Shown here in pieces: positions 14,412 to 20,376 of a DNA stretch of 25,054 bases; positions within the stretch are counted from its first letter, which is position 1, and every line of letters starts with the position of its first letter. The notes beneath the pieces are model-generated. The model made no database searches, was not told where the DNA came from, and saw only the letters and a program-made list of their open reading frames with translations. The stretch is from an uncultured Oscillospiraceae bacterium (GTDB taxonomy: Bacteria; Bacillota; Clostridia; Oscillospirales; Oscillospiraceae), in assembly GCA_934589835.1 (NCBI GenBank), contig CAKTOK010000024.1:1-25054 (forward strand). The letters run 5' to 3'. The position numbers and the translations under genes are program-made.

Positions 14412-16138
14412 ATGCTGCTTTGTTCCTCATCATCGGCTGCGCCGTGCTGGTCGTAGGCTATATTTTCTACGGCGGCTGGCTGGCCAAGAAATGGGGTGTG
14501 GACAACTCCCGTCCGACGCCCGCTCATACCATGGAGGATGGTAAGGATTATTGTCCCGCCAAGGCCCCTGTGCTGATGGGCCATCACTTCTCCTCCATCG
14601 CCGGTGCAGGCCCCATCAACGGCCCCATTCAGGCGGCTGTGTTCGGCTGGGTCCCCGTGATGCTGTGGGTCCTGATCGGCGGCATCTTCTTCGGCGGCGT
14701 CCATGACTTCGGCGCCCTGTTCGCCTCCATCCGCCACAAGGGCGAGTCCATCGGTGAGGTCATCGGCGATGCCATCGGCGCCAAGGCCAAGAAGCTGTTC
14801 ATCGTGTTCGCTTACCTGACTCTGATCCTGGTGGTGGCCGCTTTCGCCTCCATCGTGGCAAACACCTTCAAGGCGACCTACACCGCTGACGGCGCCGTGG
14901 ATCTGGCTGCTTCCGCCGCCAACGCCTCCACCGCCATCATCTCCATCATGTTCATCCTGATGGCCATTATCTTCGGTTTCTTTGTCTATCGCCGCAACGC
15001 TCCTCTGGGCGTGTCCACCATTATCGGTATCGTTGGCATCGTGGCCTGCATGATCATTGGTCTGAACTGGCACCCCATCTATCTGAGCTACACCGTGTGG
15101 ATGATCATCGTGGGCCTGTACATTGGCGTGGCCTCCGTCACTCCCGTGTGGATCCTGCTCCAGCCCCGCGACTACCTGAGCTCCTTCCTGCTGTATGGCA
15201 TGATGATCCTGGCCATCGTGGGCATCATCGGTGCGCGTCCCATTGTGGATATGCCCGCCTTCACCGGCTTCTATGACACGCTGGCTCCCTCCGGCACGTC
15301 TCTGGGCTATATGTTCCCCGCTCTGTTCGTGACCATCGCCTGCGGCGCTGTGTCCGGCTTCCACTCTCTGGTGGGCTCCGGTACCACCTCCAAGCAGCTG
15401 GATCAGGAGAAGGACGCCAAGCCCATCGCTTACGGCGGTATGCTGATCGAGTGCGCTCTGGCGCTGATCTCCGTCTGCGCTGTGGGCTACATCTGGGCGC
15501 AGTACGCAGACGGCACCACCACGACTCCTACCGTGGTGTTCGCCACCGGTCTGGCCTCCATGTTCTCCAAGGTGTTCGGCAGCGGCTGCTACAATGCCGT
15601 GTACTCCATGCTGATTCTGGCTGTGTCCGCCTTCTGCCTGACCTCCGTGGATACCGCCACCCGTCTGGCCCGCTATATGTTCGCTGAGTTCTTCGTGGAG
15701 CCCGGCCAGACCCGTGAGGATCTGAAGGGCTGGAAGCGCGTCATCACCAATCCCTATGTTGCTACCGCCATCACCGTGGTGGCCGGCGTTGCGCTGGGCC
15801 TCACCGGTTATGCCAAGATCTGGGCTCTGTTCGGCGCTGCCAACCAGCTGCTGGCTGCTCTGGGTCTGCTGGCCGTGTGCTGCTGGCTGGGCAAGGTCGG
15901 CCGCAACAACAAGATGTTCTACTTCCCCATGTTCTTCATGCTGATCGTGACCCTGACCTCGCTGGTCTTCACCATCAAGGCGCAGGTCGTTGGTATCATG
16001 GCTGGCGGCGACGGCGTGGTGTGGTGCTACATCCGCGGTATCATCGGCGTGCTGCTGGTCATTCTGGCCATTGACCTTGTGGTCGAGGGCATCCGTGCTC
16101 TGGGCCGCAACAAGAAGGCTGCCGAGGCTGCCAAGTAA
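14408..16138 (+). CDS. cstA: CstA-family carbon starvation protein (pyruvate/peptide transporter)
   Basis: A 576-residue polytopic membrane protein of the CstA family, whose members import pyruvate or peptides. Characteristic segments are the N-terminal Y-I-F-Y-G-G-W-L-A-K-K-W-G-V, H-H-F-S-S-I-A-G-A-G-P-I-N-G-P, then G-V-H-D-F-G-A-L-F-A-S-I-R-H-K-G-E-S, and S-G-F-H-S-L-V-G-S-G-T-T-S-K-Q. It is shorter than E. coli CstA (about 700 residues), matching the Gram-positive and anaerobe form. Its ATG overlaps the stop of the 179-aa gene. A long hairpin follows. Substrate is uncertain; pyruvate is the best-supported one in studied homologues. Confidence 0.93.
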   Translation: MNAALFLIIGCAVLVVGYIFYGGWLAKKWGVDNSRPTPAHTMEDGKDYCPAKAPVLMGHHFSSIAGAGPINGPIQAAVFGWVPVMLWVLIGGIFFGGVHDFGALFASIRHKGESIGEVIGDAIGAKAKKLFIVFAYLTLILVVAAFASIVANTFKATYTADGAVDLAASAANASTAIISIMFILMAIIFGFFVYRRNAPLGVSTIIGIVGIVACMIIGLNWHPIYLSYTVWMIIVGLYIGVASVTPVWILLQPRDYLSSFLLYGMMILAIVGIIGARPIVDMPAFTGFYDTLAPSGTSLGYMFPALFVTIACGAVSGFHSLVGSGTTSKQLDQEKDAKPIAYGGMLIECALALISVCAVGYIWAQYADGTTTTPTVVFATGLASMFSKVFGSGCYNAVYSMLILAVSAFCLTSVDTATRLARYMFAEFFVEPGQTREDLKGWKRVITNPYVATAITVVAGVALGLTGYAKIWALFGAANQLLAALGLLAVCCWLGKVGRNNKMFYFPMFFMLIVTLTSLVFTIKAQVVGIMAGGDGVVWCYIRGIIGVLLVILAIDLVVEGIRALGRNKKAAEAAK

Positions 16139-16169
16139 ATCTGTTCTCCTCACAATCCATCATATTCAG

Positions 16170-16204
16170 GCAGAAGACCTCCGCGATATGCGGTGGTCTT
16201 CTGC
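16170..16204 (+). terminator. Hairpin terminator after cstA
   Basis: Outer arms GCAGAAGACC (16170-16179) and GGTCTTCTGC (16195-16204), and inner arms CCGC (16181-16184) and GCGG (16190-16193), are separated only by a T-T mismatch. No long T-run follows. It lies 32 bases after the stop. Confidence 0.65.
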
Positions 16205-16224
16205 TGTGCACCCCCCTCTCCCAC

Positions 16225-16253
16225 TTGCGTTAGGGCGACATTTCCGCTATAAT
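16225..16253 (+). promoter_or_regulatory. Promoter for the substrate-binding lipoprotein
   Basis: TTGCGT (16225-16230), a 17-base spacer and a perfect TATAAT (16248-16253). The flanks CCCAC before the -35 and CGC before the -10 match the promoter at 1721-1749. The leader is about 33 bases. Confidence 0.75.
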
Positions 16254-16292
16254 CATGAATCATGGTATTGCAGAGAAGCAAGGAGGAAAAAC

Positions 16293-17465
16293 ATGATCCT
16301 GAAAAGACTGACCGCGCTGCTGCTGGCACTGGTCATGCCCCTGTCCCTGCTGGGCTGCGGCGCAGCCCCTGATGCGGACTTGTCCGCGCCCTCCGGCGAT
16401 GAGCCGGTGACCGTAACCGACATGATCGGCCGCGAGGTCGCTGTCACCCCCGGCAGCTATCAGCGGGTGGCATGCATCGGCGCCGGAGCCCTGCGGATGT
16501 ACAGCTATATCGGCGACACAGCCCTGCTGTGCGGCGTGGAGGATATCGACAACACCACGCTGGCCGAGCGGCCCAAGATGTTTGACAGCGTGGCGCGGCC
16601 CTATGTGCTGGCCTACGGCAGCGCGTTTGCGGCCCTTCCCTCCTGCGGCGTGGGCGGCCCCAATGCACAGGCCGCCGAAGCGGAGAAGATCCTGGCCTGC
16701 CAGCCGGACATCATTATCTCCGAATATGAGGACGTGGAGAAGGCCGACGCCCTGCAGCAGCAGGTGGGCGTGCCCGTCATCACCCTGCGCGCCGGTGTGG
16801 ACGGCGTTTTTGCCGAGGCGTTCCCCGGCTCCCTGCGCCTGCTGGGCCATCTGTTCGGCCGCGAGGACCGTGCCGAGGAGCTGATCTCCTTTATCGAGGC
16901 TGAGACGGCTGAGATCACCAGGCGCACCGCCGATGTGGCCGAGGCCGACAAGCCCGCTGTCTACATCTGCGGTCTGGGCAACTGGGGCACCACCAACCAC
17001 CTGATGACCTCGCAGAGCTATGCCGCCTTCCGCGTGGCCAACATCCGGAACGCGGTCACCGATCTGGGGACCGACGGCGTGCAGGCCATCGAGGCGGAAA
17101 AGTTCGCCGCGCTGAGTGACAGCATGGATGTCATGATCCTGGATGCGGCGGCAGTCAAGAATATCGCGCCGCTGTATCAGGAGGACCCCACCCTGTTCGA
17201 CACCTGCGCGGCGTGGCGGAACGGTGAGGTCTATCTGGAGATGGCCTACAACGCCTACTACACCAACTATGAGATCGCGCTGCTGAACGCCTGGTTCGCC
17301 GCGAAGGCCGTATACCCCGATCTGTTTTCCGATGTGGATATGACCGACAAGACCAATGAGGTCACAGAGGCCTTTCTGGGTCAGGCGCTGGCAGACCAGA
17401 TCTTTGCCTGCCCCTCCAGCTTCGGCGGCTATCAAAAGCTGGATACCGCCGCCTTCTTCCGCTGA
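16293..17465 (+). CDS. FecB/BtuF-type ABC substrate-binding lipoprotein
   Basis: A 390-residue extracytoplasmic binding protein. A signal peptide with lipobox L-S-L-L-G-C gives lipidated Cys22. After a short linker the fold starts with V-T-V-T-D-M-I-G-R-E-V-A-V and R-V-A-C-I-G, and later I-L-A-C-Q-P-D-I-I-I-S; all are typical of the iron-siderophore/cobalamin class (PF01497 type). AAGGAGG lies 7 bases before the ATG; the open frame upstream runs through the cstA end and is not coding. No permease or ATPase is adjacent. The FecCD-type pair at 1782-3598 lacks a binding protein, so they may form one system (inference). Substrate unknown. Confidence 0.88.
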   Translation: MILKRLTALLLALVMPLSLLGCGAAPDADLSAPSGDEPVTVTDMIGREVAVTPGSYQRVACIGAGALRMYSYIGDTALLCGVEDIDNTTLAERPKMFDSVARPYVLAYGSAFAALPSCGVGGPNAQAAEAEKILACQPDIIISEYEDVEKADALQQQVGVPVITLRAGVDGVFAEAFPGSLRLLGHLFGREDRAEELISFIEAETAEITRRTADVAEADKPAVYICGLGNWGTTNHLMTSQSYAAFRVANIRNAVTDLGTDGVQAIEAEKFAALSDSMDVMILDAAAVKNIAPLYQEDPTLFDTCAAWRNGEVYLEMAYNAYYTNYEIALLNAWFAAKAVYPDLFSDVDMTDKTNEVTEAFLGQALADQIFACPSSFGGYQKLDTAAFFR

Positions 17466-17475
17466 CTCTCCCTAT

Positions 17476-17517
17476 AACAAAGGACGGCGCTGCCCGTAGG
17501 CAGCGCTGTCCTTTGTT
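17476..17517. terminator. Bidirectional terminator between the lipoprotein and LysR genes
   Basis: 19-base arms (17476-17494 and 17499-17517) pair fully apart from one G-U wobble, around a CGTA loop. A T-run (17522-17527) follows on the plus strand after CCTA. Both convergent genes end at its edges (17465 and 17519). Confidence 0.85.
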
Positions 17518-17518
17518 C

Positions 17519-18397
17519 CTATTTTTTCTGTCGTGTCAGCATCCGTATCGCATATTTCAGGAACATCCGCACCGCCGGCGACAGATCTGCCCGGGAGTGA
17601 ATGGCGATGCCCAGCGTGATGGAGGCCGGCGGGTCCACCGGCAGCATGACGACATCGCAGATTCGTTTCTCGGTGATGAGCTGATTCATCACGCTCATGC
17701 CAAGCCCCTGCTCCACCATGGACATGGCCGAAAAGCTCTCCAGCGTGGTGAACTGCACATTGGGAGTCACGCCTGTCCGCCGGAACAGTGCCGTCACGTC
17801 ATCATCGCAGCCCTTGGCGGGCATGATGAACCGGTCCGTGGCGCAGTTGGCCAGCGGATAGACCTTCTCCCCCGCCAGCGGATGATCCTTAGGCAGCAGC
17901 GCCAGCATGGGATCCTCTGCCAGCGGTATCCAGTCGTATGGCATATTCTCCTGATAGCTGAGAAAGCCGATATCCGCCACTCTGTCGTCCAGCCACTGGG
18001 CCACCTCCTGCCAGATGCCCTCCAGCAAATTGATGTGGATCTGCGGATAGTCCCGCTGGAAGGCCCGGATCACTGCCGGCAGCCAGTGTGTGGCGATGCT
18101 GGAATAGGCCGCGATATGGACGCTGCCGATCAGCAGGCCGTTCATCTCCGCCGACAGCTCGAAGATACGGTCCTCCTGCCGCAGAAACTTCCGGATAGCG
18201 GGCAGCAGCAGCTCTCCGTTCTCCGTAAGCGCCACGCCCTTGGTATTCCGCCGGAACAGCGGAAAGCCCAGCTCCTTTTCCAGCGCCGTTACCAGCTGGT
18301 TCACGCCGGAGGGCGTGTAGCTCAGTACCTCCGCCGCTTTGGAAAAGCTGCCTGTCTCCGATGCCGCCAGAAATGCTCTGCACCGTGCCGTCTCCAT
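17519..18397 (-). CDS. LysR-family transcriptional regulator
   Basis: A 292-residue LysR-type regulator. The helix-turn-helix (about 1-60) reads F-L-A-A-S-E-T-G-S-F-S-K-A-A-E-V-L and T-P-S-G-V-N-Q-L-V-T-A-L-E; the effector domain follows from about residue 90. AGGAGGG precedes the ATG by 7 bases. It has its own promoter (18467-18495). It converges on the binding-lipoprotein gene and diverges from bioY. Which of these it controls, if either, cannot be read from the sequence. Confidence 0.9.
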   Translation of the reverse strand: METARCRAFLAASETGSFSKAAEVLSYTPSGVNQLVTALEKELGFPLFRRNTKGVALTENGELLLPAIRKFLRQEDRIFELSAEMNGLLIGSVHIAAYSSIATHWLPAVIRAFQRDYPQIHINLLEGIWQEVAQWLDDRVADIGFLSYQENMPYDWIPLAEDPMLALLPKDHPLAGEKVYPLANCATDRFIMPAKGCDDDVTALFRRTGVTPNVQFTTLESFSAMSMVEQGLGMSVMNQLITEKRICDVVMLPVDPPASITLGIAIHSRADLSPAVRMFLKYAIRMLTRQKK

Positions 18398-18466
18398 GTC
18401 GATCCCTCCTGTCAGCCAGCTTTGCTTGCCGCCGTTCCGCCGGTTCTCCGTCTTCTTCCTGCTCCG

Positions 18467-18495
18467 ATTGTACTATACCAGCAGTCAAACCACAA
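18467..18495 (-). promoter_or_regulatory. Promoter for the LysR gene at 17519-18397
   Basis: On the minus strand TTGTGG (18490-18495), a 17-base spacer and TACAAT (18467-18472). A second TATAGT lies inside the spacer without a well-placed -35. Confidence 0.5.
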
Positions 18496-18513
18496 GCCCC
18501 TAATGCGCGCAGC

Positions 18514-18543
18514 AAAAAAGCCGCCGGAGTCGGCGGCTTTTTT
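18514..18543. terminator. Intrinsic terminator between the LysR and bioY promoters
   Basis: GCCGCCG (18520-18526) and CGGCGGC (18531-18537) with a GAGT loop, six A before and six T after. No gene ends here. It lies upstream of both divergent promoters and may insulate bioY and LysR from read-through. Confidence 0.8.
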
Positions 18544-18557
18544 ATGGCTCCTGCCCA

Positions 18558-18587
18558 TTGCCTTTCAGCCGTATTGCAGGGTAAAAT
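18558..18587 (+). promoter_or_regulatory. Promoter for bioY
   Basis: TTGCCT (18558-18563), an 18-base spacer and TAAAAT (18582-18587), about 30 bases before the start codon. No BirA-type palindrome (TTGTTAAC...GTTAACAA) is visible here. Confidence 0.5.
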
Positions 18588-18616
18588 AGGAAAAACCGCG
18601 AAGGGAGCCTCTGCCC

Positions 18617-19153
18617 ATGAAGACCCAAAAGCTGACACGCACCGCGCTGTTCGCCGCGCTCACCGCCGCCGGTGCATTTCTCCGCATCCCGCTGGGCTAC
18701 TCCTCTGTGACCCTGCAATCCCTCTGCACTGCCATGGCCGGCTGCCTGCTGGGTCCCGCCTGCGGCGCGGGCAGTCAGGCCGTATATGTCGCGCTGGGGC
18801 TGCTGGGACTGCCTATCTTTACCCAAGGCGGCGGCCTGTCCTATCTGATGCAGCCCACCTGCGGCTTTCTCATCGGCCTGATCCCCTCCGCGTGGGTCAT
18901 CGGTCTGCTCACCGCCCGCCGTCAGCCGGCTCCGCTGCGGACGGCTCTGGCGTGTCTGGCGGGACTGGCGGTGCTGTACGCCGTGGGTCTGCCCTATATG
19001 GCGGTGATCCTGAACCATTATATGGGCAAGGATATGGGCCTGTCCGCCATCCTGTGGGCGGGGATGCTGCCCTTTCTGCCCGGCGATATGCTGAAGATCG
19101 CCGTCACCGCTCTGCTGGCGCCGCTGCTTCAGCGACGTCTGAAAGCGGTATAA
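18617..19153 (+). CDS. bioY: BioY biotin transporter substrate-binding component
   Basis: A 178-residue membrane protein, the S component of an ECF-type biotin importer. It has about six helices. The biotin-site signature is visible as G-L-L-G-L-P-I-F-T-Q-G-G-G-L-S-Y-L-M-Q-P-T-C-G-F-L-I-G, read around residues 60-90. GGGAG lies about 9 bases upstream of the ATG. No ECF ATPases or transmembrane T component are encoded nearby, so it should use a shared module elsewhere or act alone. Its last 50 bases overlap the convergent flavodoxin-like gene, and no terminator separates them. Confidence 0.92.
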   Translation: MKTQKLTRTALFAALTAAGAFLRIPLGYSSVTLQSLCTAMAGCLLGPACGAGSQAVYVALGLLGLPIFTQGGGLSYLMQPTCGFLIGLIPSAWVIGLLTARRQPAPLRTALACLAGLAVLYAVGLPYMAVILNHYMGKDMGLSAILWAGMLPFLPGDMLKIAVTALLAPLLQRRLKAV

Positions 19154-19724
19154 GCACCTGACGGGCAAACTCCGCGGCGTGGGCCGCCTTCTCCCCATCC
19201 ATGAAACCCGTACCGTAGCCCATGTGCCGCTCCGTCAGCGCACCCAGCCAGCGCATCTCCGTGTGGCGGCACCAGCGGCGCATCCCCTCCAGAAACAGAT
19301 CCGCGCCCCGCTCCGGCCGATAGCCGCAGGTAACCACCGCCGCCATGGCCTTGCCCGCCAGCAGCGCGGGGCCCCTGCCCTGCGAGGCATAGTACTTGTC
19401 CATGGCATACACCAGCCGGTCCAGCGCCGCCTTCAGGGGCGCTGTGCAGTACCAGGAATAGACAGGCGTGGCCAGCAGCACCAGCTCACTTCTCAGGATG
19501 CTGCGGAAAATGGGCTGCATATCGTCGTCAATGGCGCAGGCGGGCTGCTGCCAGTCAGTCTGGCAGCAGCGGCAGGCAAGGCATCCCTCGATGTGCAGAT
19601 CGTACAGGGAGAACACCTCCGCCTCGTGTCCCGCCCCGCGCCACGTCTCCAGCGCAGGGCGCAGCAGCGCCATGGTATTGCTCTCCCTGCCCCGCGGACT
19701 TGCAAACAGCACCGTTGCCTTCAT
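19104..19724 (-). CDS. Flavodoxin-fold NAD(P)H-dependent oxidoreductase
   Basis: A 206-residue FMN reductase-type protein. The start M-K-A-T-V-L-F-A-S-P-R-G-R-E-S-N-T is the FMN phosphate loop. An internal G-C-L-A-C-R-C-C (about 46-53) and a later C give a cysteine-rich patch as in iron-sulfur flavoprotein-like members. T-P-V-Y-S-W-Y (about 86-92) is the isoalloxazine loop. GGAGG lies 8 bases before the ATG. The 3' end runs 50 bases into bioY on the opposite strand, and the reading frame there is still family-like only in part. Redox partner unknown. Confidence 0.87.
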   Translation of the reverse strand: MKATVLFASPRGRESNTMALLRPALETWRGAGHEAEVFSLYDLHIEGCLACRCCQTDWQQPACAIDDDMQPIFRSILRSELVLLATPVYSWYCTAPLKAALDRLVYAMDKYYASQGRGPALLAGKAMAAVVTCGYRPERGADLFLEGMRRWCRHTEMRWLGALTERHMGYGTGFMDGEKAAHAAEFARQVLIPLSDVAEAAAPAER

Positions 19725-19745
19725 TTGACCATCCTCCGTATTCGT

Positions 19746-19790
19746 CAGGACCCCGTACCGCGCCGCGGTACGGGGTCCTGCTTCGTTTTT
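19746..19790 (+). terminator. Plus-strand terminator upstream of the flavodoxin-fold gene
   Basis: 15-bp perfect arms (19746-19760 and 19766-19780), then CTTCG and TTTTT (19786-19790) on the plus strand. The nearest plus-strand gene upstream is bioY, ending 590 bases earlier. On the minus strand the hairpin falls in the 5' leader of the flavodoxin gene and has no T-run. Confidence 0.75.
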
Positions 19791-19799
19791 CTATGACAG

Positions 19800-19828
19800 A
19801 GTATAGCATACGCGCCGCCGCGGCGCAA
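19800..19828 (-). promoter_or_regulatory. Promoter for the flavodoxin-fold gene
   Basis: On the minus strand TTGCGC (19823-19828), a 17-base spacer and TATACT (19800-19805). Transcription would start near 19793, upstream of the GC-rich hairpin. Confidence 0.55.
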
Positions 19829-19834
19829 GCGATA

Positions 19835-20092
19835 TTACCGCTTAAACGCCCCGAACAGGCCCTTCTTCTCGTAGGGGTGGGCGGTCATGCCCTTCAGCTC
19901 GTAGCCCGTCTCCCTGATGGCCGCCTGCAGCGCCGCCTCATCCAGCGGCTGCTCCGACAGCACCACCGTCTCTCCCCTGCTGTGAGAGGACGTGACCTTC
20001 TTGACGTTGCAGGTACGGCGCACCACGTCGTTGATGTGGCTCTCGCACATCCTGCAGGCCATTCCATCGATTTTTAGAATCGTTTCGATCAT
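19835..20092 (-). CDS. HMA-domain protein at the end of the feo operon
   Basis: An 85-residue protein with an HMA domain over residues 1-70. The motif is G-M-A-C-R-M-C-E, so a C-x-x-C metal site preceded by Met-Ala. The tail (K-G-M-T-A-H-P-Y-E-K-K-G-L-F-G) is positively charged. AGGAGG lies 9 bases upstream of the ATG. It follows the FeoB-associated gene on the same strand, and such HMA genes often close feo operons in Clostridia. Its role in iron uptake is unknown; it may bind Cu or another soft metal. Confidence 0.85.
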   Translation of the reverse strand: MIETILKIDGMACRMCESHINDVVRRTCNVKKVTSSHSRGETVVLSEQPLDEAALQAAIRETGYELKGMTAHPYEKKGLFGAFKR

Positions 20093-20120
20093 ATTTGCTG
20101 CCTCCTCTTTTTGAAGGTGC

Positions 20121-20150
20121 CAGGACCTCCGGCCTTCACCGGAGGTCCTG
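20121..20150 (-). other. Stem-loop between the FeoB-associated and HMA genes
   Basis: Perfect 12-bp arms (20121-20132 and 20139-20150) with a six-base loop, starting six bases after the Cys-rich gene. No T-run follows on the minus strand, so a processing or attenuation role is as likely as termination. Confidence 0.55.
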
Positions 20151-20155
20151 TACCA

Positions 20156-20335
20156 TTATTTCGCGTGAGTACCGTGGCACTCGCCGTGCATCGCGCAATG
20201 GGCGCAGCCGGCGCCGCAGGAGCTCTTTCCCGCTTTCTTCTGGCGCAGCAGATAGCGAATGATGAGAAAGACGATGACGATCAGTAAGGCGCAAATCAAT
20301 AGAGTGGCAAGATTTGCCGCGATCCAATCCAGCAT
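20156..20335 (-). CDS. FeoB-associated Cys-rich membrane protein
   Basis: A 59-residue protein. One membrane helix (about 6-33, L-A-T-L-L-I-C-A-L-L-I-V-I-V-F-L-I-I) is followed by a basic stretch and a cysteine/histidine-rich tail: S-S-C-G-A-G-C-A-H-C-A-M-H-G-E-C-H-G. This is the layout of the small FeoB-associated family. I start it at 20335, where AAAGGAG lies 8 bases upstream; an ATG seven codons earlier lacks such a site. It lies between feoB and the HMA gene. It may pass iron to or from FeoB (inference). Confidence 0.88.
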   Translation of the reverse strand: MLDWIAANLATLLICALLIVIVFLIIRYLLRQKKAGKSSCGAGCAHCAMHGECHGTHAK

Positions 20336-20376
20336 GAAAATCACTCCTTTGTTCACAAGACGTTATGTGCAGAGGC

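Noticed and set aside
14366..16153. 595-codon open frame on the minus strand opposite cstA
   Set aside because: Low-complexity His/Gly/Asp/Gln product, antisense to a clear CstA protein, with no promoter or ribosome site.
16139..16292. Fur or DtxR box upstream of the binding lipoprotein
   Set aside because: Near the -10 there is only a short ATCATGA/ATCATGG direct repeat. There is no Fur-like inverted repeat or GGTTAG-type box.
18398..18616. BirA operator or riboswitch upstream of bioY
   Set aside because: No TTGTTAAC/GTTAACAA-type palindrome is visible, and the predicted leader is too short for a riboswitch.
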